DNA from: Lactobacillus gasseri ATCC 33323 = JCM 1131
GTDB lineage: Bacteria > Bacillota > Bacilli > Lactobacillales > Lactobacillaceae
DNA: 64,000 nt
Direction: 5' to 3'
Assembly: GCF_000014425.1 (NCBI RefSeq)
Contig: NC_008530.1
Coordinates: 496,001 to 560,000 of the forward strand
Shown: positions 50,501 through 58,699 of the stretch, in pieces
How positions within the stretch are numbered: position 1 is the stretch's first letter
How the letters are laid out: each line of letters opens with the position of its first letter
The notes under the pieces: generated by a model
What the model was told of the DNA's origin: nothing
Database searches by the model: none
Seen by the model: the letters and a program-made list of their open reading frames with translations, nothing else
Program-made: the position numbers and the translations under genes

Positions 50501-52507
50501 ATGTTTAATACTAGAAATACCCAGTTCCTTGATTATTTTTATGAAGGCGAGCATTTATGTATTTACCCATGGGGTCATGGACTAAGAGTTCATGACTCTT
50601 TTTTTGACGGGATGCATAATTGGGCTCTTACAGAGAAAAGTGATTTTGATTCTAACTTTAGGGTTATTTACAATGCTGATGAAGCTACGATAGTTAACGG
50701 AAAAACTAAAGCAATCGTTAATAAAAATGGAAAAATTACTTTTTATGATAAAAATAAAATAATTTTAGAAGAGTTTTGGAGGGAACGAAATTTTAGAAAG
50801 ATAAAAATTAATAATAGTCAGTTTTTAAATCAAAAAGAAAATGAATATTCAAGTGCTTTGAAAATAAAAGCAAGAGACTTTAGTCCGAATAATAAAGGCT
50901 CATATGAAGTTGCAGTAAGATTTGAAGCAAATGATAATGAGAGAATATATGGAATGGGACAATATCAGCAGAGTCAATTAAATCTGAAAGGCTGTAAATT
51001 AGAGCTAGCTCAAAGAAACTCACAAGCAACAGTCCCATTTTTGATTTCTAATTATGGGTATGGTTTGTTGTGGAATAACCCAGGAATAGGTGAAGTTACA
51101 TTTGCAAATAACATTACAGAGTGGAAAAATATTGATACTGATTGTATTGATTATTGGATTTGTGCAGAGGATACGCCAAAAGAAATAATTTCTGCTTATA
51201 CTAATGTAACTGGACATTCTCCCAAGATGCCGCAATATGCTTTAGGACTTTGGCAAAGTAAGTTGAGATATAGAAATCAAAATGAGGTTATTTCGGTAGC
51301 AAAGCATTATCATGATTTACATATTCCACTATCGGTAATTGTTATTGATTACTTTCATTGGCCAAAACAAGGTGACTTTAAGTTCGATAAACGTTATTTC
51401 CCTAATCCAGAAAAGATGGTGAAAGATTTAAAAAGGCTAAATGTTGAATTAATGGTTTCAGTTTGGCCAAATATTGATTGTACTAGTGAAAACTATAATG
51501 AAATGAACGAAAAGGGATATTTAGTTCGAGTAGATAATGGGAAAAGTATTACAATGACTTTTCATGGTAATACTACCTTCTTTGATACTACTAACCCTAA
51601 GGCACGTCGATTTGTTTGGGATAAAATAAAAAGAAATTATTATCAAAAGGAAGTTAAGCATTTTTGGTTGGATGAGGCAGAACCTGAATATTCGACCTAT
51701 GATTTTGATAATTATCGATTACATCTAGGTAGGAATTCCCAAGTCGGAAACATCTACCCAACCTTGTATGCTAAAGGATTTTATGAAGGAGAAAAGAAAG
51801 AAGGGCAGCATAACCCTATTAGCCTAATTCGTTCAGCTTGGGCAGGAAGTCAAAAATATGGCTCACTTGTTTGGAGCGGTGATATTGATTCAAGTTTTCG
51901 CTCATTTAAGTATCAATATCAGGCTGGACTTAATATTGGTTTAGCTGGAATTCCATGGTGGACAAGCGATATTGGCGGATTTCATGGTGGAAGTTCTACC
52001 GATTCTGAGTTTAAAGAACTATTGATTAGGTGGTTTGAATTTGCAGTATATTGTCCTATTTTGAGAATGCACGGTGATAGAGAGCCCCATGAATTTCCAA
52101 TTGATAATCAAGTGGAAGGCACAGGTGCTCCTAACGAAATATGGTCATTTGGAAAAGAAACTTTTGACATTTTACGTAAACAAGTAAATATCCGAGAAGC
52201 TCTTAAGCCATACATTAATTCTTGTATGAATGAAGCTCATGAAAAGGGGTTTCCTGTCATGAGAACTTTATTTTTTGAATTTCCTGAAGATAAGGTTAGT
52301 TGGAATATAGAAGATGAGCATATGTTAGGGAAAAAGTATTTGGTAGCCCCGATTTTTGAATTCGGAAAACGAAGAAGACAAGTTTATTTACCGTTTGGAT
52401 CCCGTTGGAAAGATGTTAACAGTGGCTCTATTAGAAGTGGCGGAATATGGGTTAATTGTGAGGCATCTTTAGATCAAATTCCGGTTTTTGAAAGAATTGA
52501 CTACTGA
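50501..52507 (+). CDS. GH31 alpha-glycosidase (alpha-glucosidase or alpha-xylosidase)
   Basis: A 668-residue cytoplasmic enzyme without signal peptide. GH31 features: NDNERIYGMGQYQQSQLNLKG (N-terminal beta domain, split near 150), YALGLWQSKLRYRN near 245, VIVIDYFHWPKQGDFKFDKRYFPNP near 280, nucleophile in FWLDEAEPEY (Asp about 392), acid/base in LVWSGDIDSSF (Asp about 460), and GGFHGGSSTDSEFKELLIRW. The WPKQGDFKFD stretch resembles alpha-xylosidase/1,3-alpha-glucosidase branches. It follows the LacI gene by 11 bases and ends the operon; no terminator is visible after it. Confidence 0.9.
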   Translation: MFNTRNTQFLDYFYEGEHLCIYPWGHGLRVHDSFFDGMHNWALTEKSDFDSNFRVIYNADEATIVNGKTKAIVNKNGKITFYDKNKIILEEFWRERNFRKIKINNSQFLNQKENEYSSALKIKARDFSPNNKGSYEVAVRFEANDNERIYGMGQYQQSQLNLKGCKLELAQRNSQATVPFLISNYGYGLLWNNPGIGEVTFANNITEWKNIDTDCIDYWICAEDTPKEIISAYTNVTGHSPKMPQYALGLWQSKLRYRNQNEVISVAKHYHDLHIPLSVIVIDYFHWPKQGDFKFDKRYFPNPEKMVKDLKRLNVELMVSVWPNIDCTSENYNEMNEKGYLVRVDNGKSITMTFHGNTTFFDTTNPKARRFVWDKIKRNYYQKEVKHFWLDEAEPEYSTYDFDNYRLHLGRNSQVGNIYPTLYAKGFYEGEKKEGQHNPISLIRSAWAGSQKYGSLVWSGDIDSSFRSFKYQYQAGLNIGLAGIPWWTSDIGGFHGGSSTDSEFKELLIRWFEFAVYCPILRMHGDREPHEFPIDNQVEGTGAPNEIWSFGKETFDILRKQVNIREALKPYINSCMNEAHEKGFPVMRTLFFEFPEDKVSWNIEDEHMLGKKYLVAPIFEFGKRRRQVYLPFGSRWKDVNSGSIRSGGIWVNCEASLDQIPVFERIDY

Positions 52508-52534
52508 AAATAACATATATAGTTCTATACCAAT

Positions 52535-52603
52535 TTGACTACATATTCTAAATAGGTATAAAATTAACCTTTCTGTGTGAATAAAACACAAAAGACAGAA
52601 AGG
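52535..52603 (+). promoter_or_regulatory. dtpT promoter and 5'-terminal hairpin sequestering the ribosome binding site
   Basis: TTGACT (52535-52540) and TATAAA (52557-52562) are 16 bases apart, placing the RNA start near 52569. The RNA then begins with CCTTTCTGT (52568-52576), which pairs perfectly with ACAGAAAGG (52595-52603); an inner GTG/CAC lengthens the stem. The right arm contains the AGAAAGGA ribosome binding site, 11 bases from the ATG. Confidence 0.72.
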
Positions 52604-52614
52604 AATAATTTTTG

Positions 52615-54108
52615 ATGAATAATTCGACAACAGAGAAGACTTTCTTTGGTCAGCCACGTGGCTTGTCTACCCTGTTCTTCACTGAAATGTGGGAGAGATT
52701 TAGTTACTACGGTATGCGTGCTATCTTACTCTTCTACATGTACTATGCTGTAGAACGTGGCGGTCTAGGCATGGATGAAACAACTGCTGCTTCAATCATG
52801 TCTATTTACGGCTCGCTAGTTTTTCTTTCTACGGTAGCTGGTGGCTGGCTAGCAGATAGAATTTGGGGAGCGAGAAGTACCGTCTTCTTTGGTGGTGTCC
52901 TGATTATGATCGGGCACATTGTTTTAGCTTTGCCAATGGCAGAGTTAGGTTTATATATTTCAATTGCATTTATTGTAATTGGTACTGGATTGCTTAAGCC
53001 GAATGTTTCTAACATGGTAGGTGGTCTTTACTCTTTAGATGATCGCAGAAGAGATGCTGGTTTCAGTATTTTTGTGTTTGGAATCAACCTTGGATCCGCT
53101 TTAGCTCCCTGGCTTGTTCCTTGGGCAAGTGAAGGCTTTGGTTTTAACCTGTTTGGTAATCATCTTAACTTCCACGCTGGATTTTCTTTGGCAGCAGTAG
53201 GAATGTTCTTTGCCTTAGTACAATATGTATGGGGAGGCAAAAAGTATCTTTCTGATGATGGTATGCAGCCAACTGATCCAATTGATCCTGCAACTCGTAA
53301 TAAATTATTGAAGAGAGTGCTTTTAGGTGTTTTGGTCTTAGCAGTTGTTTTAGGTGTGATGGCTGCGTTAGGTCAATTAAACGTTGACAATATTATTACT
53401 TTAATTACTATTGTGGCTATTGCTTTGCCAATTTACTACTTTGTTTTAATGCTTAGAAGTCCTAAAGTAACCAAGGAAGAGCGCTCAAAAGTATGGGCGT
53501 ATATTCCATTATTTATTGCTGCTGCGATTTTCTGGGGAATTGAAGAATCTGGATCAGTTGTTTTAGCCTTGTTTGCTGCGCAAAGAACGGTTCTTCATAT
53601 TGGAAACTGGCACTTTACTGCTGCTAACTTCCAAACTTTAAATCCATTATTTATTATGATTTTAACCCCATTTTTTGTTTGGCTATGGGATAACTGGAGA
53701 AAACAGCCGAGCGCTGCTGGCAAGTTTGCAGCTGGTTTAGTCTTTGCTGGACTTTCATACATGTGGATGGCATTGCCAGGTATGCTCTATGGAACAAATG
53801 GGCGAGTTAGTCCATTCTGGTTAGTTGGTTCATGGTTCATTGTTGAAATTGCTGAGATGCTTATTTCGCCAATTGGATTATCCGTAACAACTCGCTTGGC
53901 TCCTAAGGCATTCCGTTCTCAAATGATGAGTCTTTGGTTTTTAGCTGATGCAACTGGACAGGCTGTTAATTCGCAGATTGTTAAGTATTACTCAAGTAAA
54001 ACTGAGGTAGCTTATTTCCTAATTGTTGGTTTGGTAAGTGTCCTGTTTGGTGTTGTGATGTTTTTCTTTACAAAAAAGATTCACAATTTGATGGCGGACG
54101 CTGAGTAA
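52615..54108 (+). CDS. dtpT: Di-/tripeptide:proton symporter (POT family)
   Basis: A 497-residue, 14-helix peptide importer. POT signatures: LSTLFFTEMWERFSYYGMRA (ExxERFxYYG motif, residues about 18-37), GGWLADRIWGARSTVFFGG near 80, GTGLLKPNVSNMVGGLY (PTR2 signature) near 125, DAGFSIFVFGINLGSALAPW near 150, and EMLISPIGLSVTTRLAPKAF near 420. It supplies peptides in a proteolytic growth mode. Its mRNA starts with a hairpin that covers the ribosome binding site. Own terminator follows. Confidence 0.95.
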   Translation: MNNSTTEKTFFGQPRGLSTLFFTEMWERFSYYGMRAILLFYMYYAVERGGLGMDETTAASIMSIYGSLVFLSTVAGGWLADRIWGARSTVFFGGVLIMIGHIVLALPMAELGLYISIAFIVIGTGLLKPNVSNMVGGLYSLDDRRRDAGFSIFVFGINLGSALAPWLVPWASEGFGFNLFGNHLNFHAGFSLAAVGMFFALVQYVWGGKKYLSDDGMQPTDPIDPATRNKLLKRVLLGVLVLAVVLGVMAALGQLNVDNIITLITIVAIALPIYYFVLMLRSPKVTKEERSKVWAYIPLFIAAAIFWGIEESGSVVLALFAAQRTVLHIGNWHFTAANFQTLNPLFIMILTPFFVWLWDNWRKQPSAAGKFAAGLVFAGLSYMWMALPGMLYGTNGRVSPFWLVGSWFIVEIAEMLISPIGLSVTTRLAPKAFRSQMMSLWFLADATGQAVNSQIVKYYSSKTEVAYFLIVGLVSVLFGVVMFFFTKKIHNLMADAE

Positions 54109-54133
54109 TTAAGCAAAATTGAATATTTAAATT

Positions 54134-54166
54134 AAAAAGATTCAAGCTTTAGCTTGAGTCTTTTTT
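54134..54166 (+). terminator. Rho-independent terminator of dtpT
   Basis: AAAGATTCAAGC pairs with GCTTGAGTCTTT (one G-T pair) with a 4-base loop, followed by TTTTTT. Confidence 0.9.
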
Positions 54167-54258
54167 CTGTAGGCATTGTAAATTATTAAAAAACGAGTAG
54201 AATGAATTCTGAAGAAATAATTGGATGACAGAGAGCATTCGTTTTGGAGGAATTAAAT

Positions 54259-55490
54259 ATGGATACAATGGTTAAGCACAGACATAGTCTAAGCAAAAAT
54301 CAGAAGTGGGTTATTGCATCTACTTCTTCAGGTTTTGCTCTTGAAAATATGGATGTGCTTTTTTTATCGTTTGCAATGAGTTCAATGATTGCTGATCTTC
54401 ACTTATCGGGCGGAGCAGCAGGTTTTATTTCGACAATTACTAACCTTGGAATGTTAGTGGGCGGAATTGCTTTTGGAATTTTAGGGGATAAAATTGGCCG
54501 TGTTAAGACTTTTAGTCATACAGTAATTATTTTTGCGATTGCGACTGCATTGATGGCTTTTGCTAATAATATTTATATGATCTATGGACTACGTTTCCTA
54601 GCAGGAATCGGAGCTGGTGGTGAATATGGCGTTGGAATTGCTTTAATTGCTGAGAACTTTCATAAAGAGCAAATTGGTAAAATGACATCAGTTGCAGCAA
54701 TTGGTGGCCAAATTGGCGCAATTTTAGCAGCTTTGATTGCGGCTTGGATTATACCAACGGCTGGCTGGCATATGCTATTTCTAGTAGGAATTATTCCAGT
54801 AGTTTTAACAATTTTTATTAGAAAGCATGTTCATGAAAGTGAACAATTTCTTGAAGCTAAAGCTAGTGAAAAGAATTCATTATTGTCAGATGTAGCAAAA
54901 AAATGTTCTCTACGCCTCGTCTTGCTTGGCAAACACTCGGCTTGATGATTATGATGACTGTTCAAATTGCGGGCTACTTTGGCTTAATAAACTGGTTGCC
55001 AACTATTGTTCAAAAACAATTAAATTTAAATGTTTCAAATTCTAGCCTTTGGATGATTGCAACTATTATTGGGATGAGTATCGGAATGATGACTTTTGGT
55101 TCAATTTTTGATTACTTTGGTCCGAGAAGAGCTTTTGCAATTTTCTTAATCGGTTCTGCCTTGATGGTCTACACTTTGAGTTTGGCTCAAAATATGGCTA
55201 CTCTTTTAGTAATCGGTGCTGTTGTCGGCTTTTTCTCAAACGGGATGTTTGGCGGTTACGGTGCTGTGATCAGTAGATTGTACCCAACTGAAATTAGATC
55301 AAGTGCCAACAACATTATTGTTAATGTAGGAAGAGCAATTGGTGGTTTTTCATCAGTAGTAATCGGTATTTTAATGGATAGATATAATCTTGGTGTAGTA
55401 ATGGGCTTTTTGTCAGCCTTATATATTATTAGCTTCATTGTGATGATTACTTTACCAGGCTTAAAGAATTTATCAAAAGTAGCAAAATAG
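54259..55490 (+). pseudogene. MFS transporter (aromatic acid/metabolite:proton symporter type), frameshifted at A7
   Basis: The first frame from ATG 54259 (behind TTGGAGGA) covers helices 1-6 (LGDKIGRVKTFSH motif A; FLAGIGAGGEYGVGIALI; GGQIGAILAALIAA) and the central loop, then reads off into CSLRLVLL and stops at 54945. The second frame, -1 relative, begins KKMFSTPRLAWQTLGL and covers helices 7-12, ending at 55490. The switch lies at A AAA AAA (54897-54903), a perfect -1 slippery heptamer in the zero frame. Slippage or one extra A restores about 410 residues, a normal length. Substrate unknown. Confidence 0.85.
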
Positions 55491-55584
55491 TATAGCTTTT
55501 AGCAATAGTAAACTAGTGAGAATAAATATTTTTCAATTAATAATTGTCCTTGTATACTGGAGAAAAAGTGTGAGAGGAAAAATT

Positions 55585-56436
55585 ATGAAGAAGAGAAAAA
55601 TTTATCTTACTAGTTTTTTTATTGCTTTATTTTTATTATTTTTAGCGGGATGCAGTCAAAAGTCGCAAGAAGTTCCCGACAAAAAGGTTACTGTGTCATT
55701 GAATAACACTAAAACAATTCCGACTTTTTTCTTCCACGGCTGGGGATCCAGCGTAAATGCTGAAAAGCATATGGCAAATGCAGCTAAAGAGGCTGGCGCG
55801 GCTAATACAATTGTTCAAGCTGATGTAAGTAAAAATGGTACTGTTAAGTTGAATGGAACTATTCCTAAAAATGCTAAGAGCCCAATTATTGAGGTTAATT
55901 TGGAAGACAATCAAAGTGGCAAGACATCATACGTGAAAGATGTGATTACTGCCGTTTCAAATAAATATCATTATGCAAAAATCAACCTAGTTGGACATTC
56001 GATGGGAAACTTGCAGATTGCTAATTATATTAATGAAAACTACAACAATAAAAAATTGCCACAGATCAATAAAGTAGTTTCAATTGCTGGTCATTACAAT
56101 GGCTATTTAGGCGAAGAAGCTGGACAAAAAGCTAAGATCAAGAATAAAGAAACTGGGCAACCTGATATTTATAGTGACGGATTTAAGCAATTATTACCGT
56201 TGCGTATGCACTATCCAAGGCAGATCGAAGTTTTAAATATTTATGGTAATAAGGAAGATGGTTCGAAGTCAGATGGGTCGGTTTCTGTAGCTTCTGCTCA
56301 AAGTTATAAATATTTAATTAATGGACGAGCAAAATCATATCACGAGGTTGAAATTAAAGGAAAAAATGCACAGCATAGTAAATTGCATGAAAATGAAGAA
56401 GTTGATCATCTTCTAATTGACTTTTTATGGAAATAA
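55585..56436 (+). CDS. DUF915 family alpha/beta hydrolase, surface lipoprotein
   Basis: 283 residues from ATG 55585, after GAGAGGAAAA. A lipoprotein signal peptide with lipobox LAGC (Cys23) precedes an alpha/beta hydrolase domain: HGWGSS (His51, oxyanion region), NLVGHSMGNLQIANYI with nucleophile Ser139, EVLNIYGNKEDGSKSDGSVSVAS (acid region) and the C-terminal catalytic His in NAQHSKLHENEEV. Members are annotated as cell surface hydrolases; lipid or ester substrates are likely but unproven. Anchored outside the membrane. Confidence 0.88.
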   Translation: MKKRKIYLTSFFIALFLLFLAGCSQKSQEVPDKKVTVSLNNTKTIPTFFFHGWGSSVNAEKHMANAAKEAGAANTIVQADVSKNGTVKLNGTIPKNAKSPIIEVNLEDNQSGKTSYVKDVITAVSNKYHYAKINLVGHSMGNLQIANYINENYNNKKLPQINKVVSIAGHYNGYLGEEAGQKAKIKNKETGQPDIYSDGFKQLLPLRMHYPRQIEVLNIYGNKEDGSKSDGSVSVASAQSYKYLINGRAKSYHEVEIKGKNAQHSKLHENEEVDHLLIDFLWK

Positions 56437-56448
56437 AAATAAAAAATA

Positions 56449-56510
56449 TTGACAAATAGTCCCTGTAGATACTAATATGATTAAATGATTAGTATCTACA
56501 GGGACTATTT
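56449..56510 (+). promoter_or_regulatory. Promoter within a 23-bp perfect inverted repeat upstream of the MarR-ABC operon
   Basis: -35 TTGACA (56449-56454) is followed by arms at 56454-56476 and 56488-56510 (AGTCCCTGTAGATACT and its complement at the core) separated by 11 bases; a -10-like TAATAT (56473-56478) lies at the end of the left arm. Each arm is itself an imperfect palindrome of form AGTnnCTnnAGnnACT, so two MarR dimers could bind. The RNA hairpin end is followed by TTTTT, so it may also terminate read-through from upstream. Confidence 0.75.
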
Positions 56511-56524
56511 TTGCGAGGCGAAGC

Positions 56525-56965
56525 ATGGAATTAAGTGAAACAGAAAAATTAAATTTTGCGATTATTCGTGGTAGTAAGGCTTACGAAGAATGGGATAGAC
56601 AACAAGGAATGCCGAATTATTTAACAATAATTTTGTATGAATTGTTGATGCGACAAAAATTAACTCAAAAAGATTTAGTTAGCTTAAGCGACTTACCCAA
56701 GCAATCTATTAATAAGGGAATACATCGCTTGTTAGAACAGAATTATTTAGAATTGACAATTGATCCAGATGATAATCGCGTAAAATATTGTCAATTAACT
56801 GCTTCTGGTAAAAAGTATGCTAAAGAAAAAATGGCGTCCTTATTTGAAATAGAAAAGGAAGTTGCTCAAAAAATGGGCTCGAAAAAGATGAAGCAATTGG
56901 TAGCTCTAAATGAAGAATGGAGCGATACTTTTTGGAAATTTTTAAGAAAGAAGGGAGAAAAATAA
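56525..56965 (+). CDS. MarR family transcriptional regulator of the ABC exporter
   Basis: 146 residues with a winged HTH: MRQKLTQKDLVSLSDLPKQS, then INKGIHRLLEQNYLELTIDPDDNRVKYCQL (residues about 43-95). Its stop codon directly abuts the start of the first ABC gene. The inverted repeat at its promoter is the expected operator, so the exporter would be induced by ligands of this repressor, as with LmrR-type control in lactic acid bacteria. Confidence 0.92.
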   Translation: MELSETEKLNFAIIRGSKAYEEWDRQQGMPNYLTIILYELLMRQKLTQKDLVSLSDLPKQSINKGIHRLLEQNYLELTIDPDDNRVKYCQLTASGKKYAKEKMASLFEIEKEVAQKMGSKKMKQLVALNEEWSDTFWKFLRKKGEK

Positions 56966-58699
56966 ATGCAGATTTTGAAGCCACACTTTAAAAATTATCG
57001 TAAAGAAATTATTTTTGCAATTATCACTATTTTGGTTTCAGCTTTTGCAACTTTATGGCAACCACGATTGCTAGAAAATATTCAAAAAGCAATCTTAGCT
57101 GATAATCACGATACTGTTTTAAGAGATGGGATTGGGTTAGTAGTACTTGGCTTATTAGCGATTATTGCTGGGATTTTTAATGTATATTATGCTGCAAAAA
57201 TTGCCCAGGGAATAACTTCCGATTTACGAGAAGAAACTTATGCTAAAATTCAGAGCTTTTCATTCGGAAATATTGAGAAGTTTTCTAGTGGCTCTTTAGT
57301 AGTACGTTTAATTAATGATATGAACCAAGTTATGAACATGATGATGATCTTATTCATGCAGCTACTTAGAATGCCAATAATTTTACTTGGTTCATTTGTA
57401 TTAAGTATTGTTACCATTCCTCATTATTGGTGGGCGCCAGTATTGATGCTCGCTTTAATGATAGGAGTTGGATTGGTTGTTATTCAAAATATGAACCAAC
57501 TGTTTGCCAAGTTTCAAAAATATATGGATAAAATTTCTACTCAGGTAAAAGAAAACTTGCAAGGTGTTCGTGTAGTCAAATCTTTTAATCAAGGTGAAAA
57601 TGAAATTAGGAGATTTAACAAAACTTCTGATGATTTGAATGAATTAAACATTAAAATTGGTTATTGGATTTCTACTATTATGCCAGCATTTATGCTAATT
57701 GCTTATTTAGTCATTGCATTAGTAGTCTTTTTAGTAGGCCGCAGTGCTAATTTAAATCCAAGTGATGTAGCTGTTGTATCGCCATATGTTTCTTATATTT
57801 TAACTTTGCTCTTTGCAATTTTAATTGGTGGCTTTGTGATTATGAACTTCACCCGTGGGATGGTTTCTTTGAGAAGAATTAAGGAAGTTCTTGATACTGA
57901 GCCAGATGTTCAATTTGTTTCCAATGCTTCAGCTGCACCAAAAAAAGGAAGTATTGAATTTGATAATGTATCTTTTACTTACCCAGATGGTGATAAGCCA
58001 ACTTTAAAAAATATTTCCTTCAAAGTAAAGCCGGGAGAGATGGTTGGTATTGTTGGCGCAACTGGATCAGGTAAGAGTACGCTTGCTCAACTTATCCCGC
58101 GTTTGTATGATCCAACTAAAGGAACAATCAAAATTGGTGGCAAAGATTTAAAAACTATTGGTGAAAAAGCTCTTCGTAATACTGTTTCAATGGTTTTACA
58201 AAAAGCAATTTTATTCTCTGGTACAATTGCATCCAACTTACGGCAGGGTAAAGAAGATGCAACTGATTATGAATTGAAGCGTGCTTCAGAAATCGCACAA
58301 GCGCAAGAATTTGTAGGACAATATCCTGATGAATTCGATCATGCAGTAGAAGAGCGTTCAGCTAATTTCTCTGGTGGTCAAAAGCAACGTCTATCTATTG
58401 CTCGTGGTGTAATCGGCCAGCCACCTATTTTGATTTTAGATGATTCAACTTCTGCCTTAGATGCTAAATCTGAAAAATTGGTTCAGGAAGCTTTAGAACA
58501 TGATCTAAAGGATACTACGACAGTAATTATCGCTGAAAAAATTGTGTCAGTAATGAATGCTGATAAAATTTTAGTTTTAGATGATGGAAAACTCGTTGCC
58601 GAAGGAACTCACGAAGAGTTATTAAAGATTTCTCCAATTTATCAAGATATTTATCGCACACAAAAAGCTAAAGAAAAGAGAGGTGAAATTGATGAGTAA
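56966..58699 (+). CDS. Heterodimeric ABC multidrug exporter, LmrC-like half (degenerate catalytic site)
   Basis: 577 residues: a six-helix ABC membrane domain (1-310), then a nucleotide-binding domain with Walker A GATGSGKSTLAQLIP, normal signature NFSGGQKQRLSIARG, and Walker B ILILDDSTSALD, where Asp replaces the catalytic Glu; the switch His is replaced by Glu (IIAEKI). These changes mark the half that lends the degenerate site in heterodimeric exporters such as LmrCD/BmrCD. The partner gene overlaps by 8 bases. Confidence 0.92.
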   Translation: MQILKPHFKNYRKEIIFAIITILVSAFATLWQPRLLENIQKAILADNHDTVLRDGIGLVVLGLLAIIAGIFNVYYAAKIAQGITSDLREETYAKIQSFSFGNIEKFSSGSLVVRLINDMNQVMNMMMILFMQLLRMPIILLGSFVLSIVTIPHYWWAPVLMLALMIGVGLVVIQNMNQLFAKFQKYMDKISTQVKENLQGVRVVKSFNQGENEIRRFNKTSDDLNELNIKIGYWISTIMPAFMLIAYLVIALVVFLVGRSANLNPSDVAVVSPYVSYILTLLFAILIGGFVIMNFTRGMVSLRRIKEVLDTEPDVQFVSNASAAPKKGSIEFDNVSFTYPDGDKPTLKNISFKVKPGEMVGIVGATGSGKSTLAQLIPRLYDPTKGTIKIGGKDLKTIGEKALRNTVSMVLQKAILFSGTIASNLRQGKEDATDYELKRASEIAQAQEFVGQYPDEFDHAVEERSANFSGGQKQRLSIARGVIGQPPILILDDSTSALDAKSEKLVQEALEHDLKDTTTVIIAEKIVSVMNADKILVLDDGKLVAEGTHEELLKISPIYQDIYRTQKAKEKRGEIDE

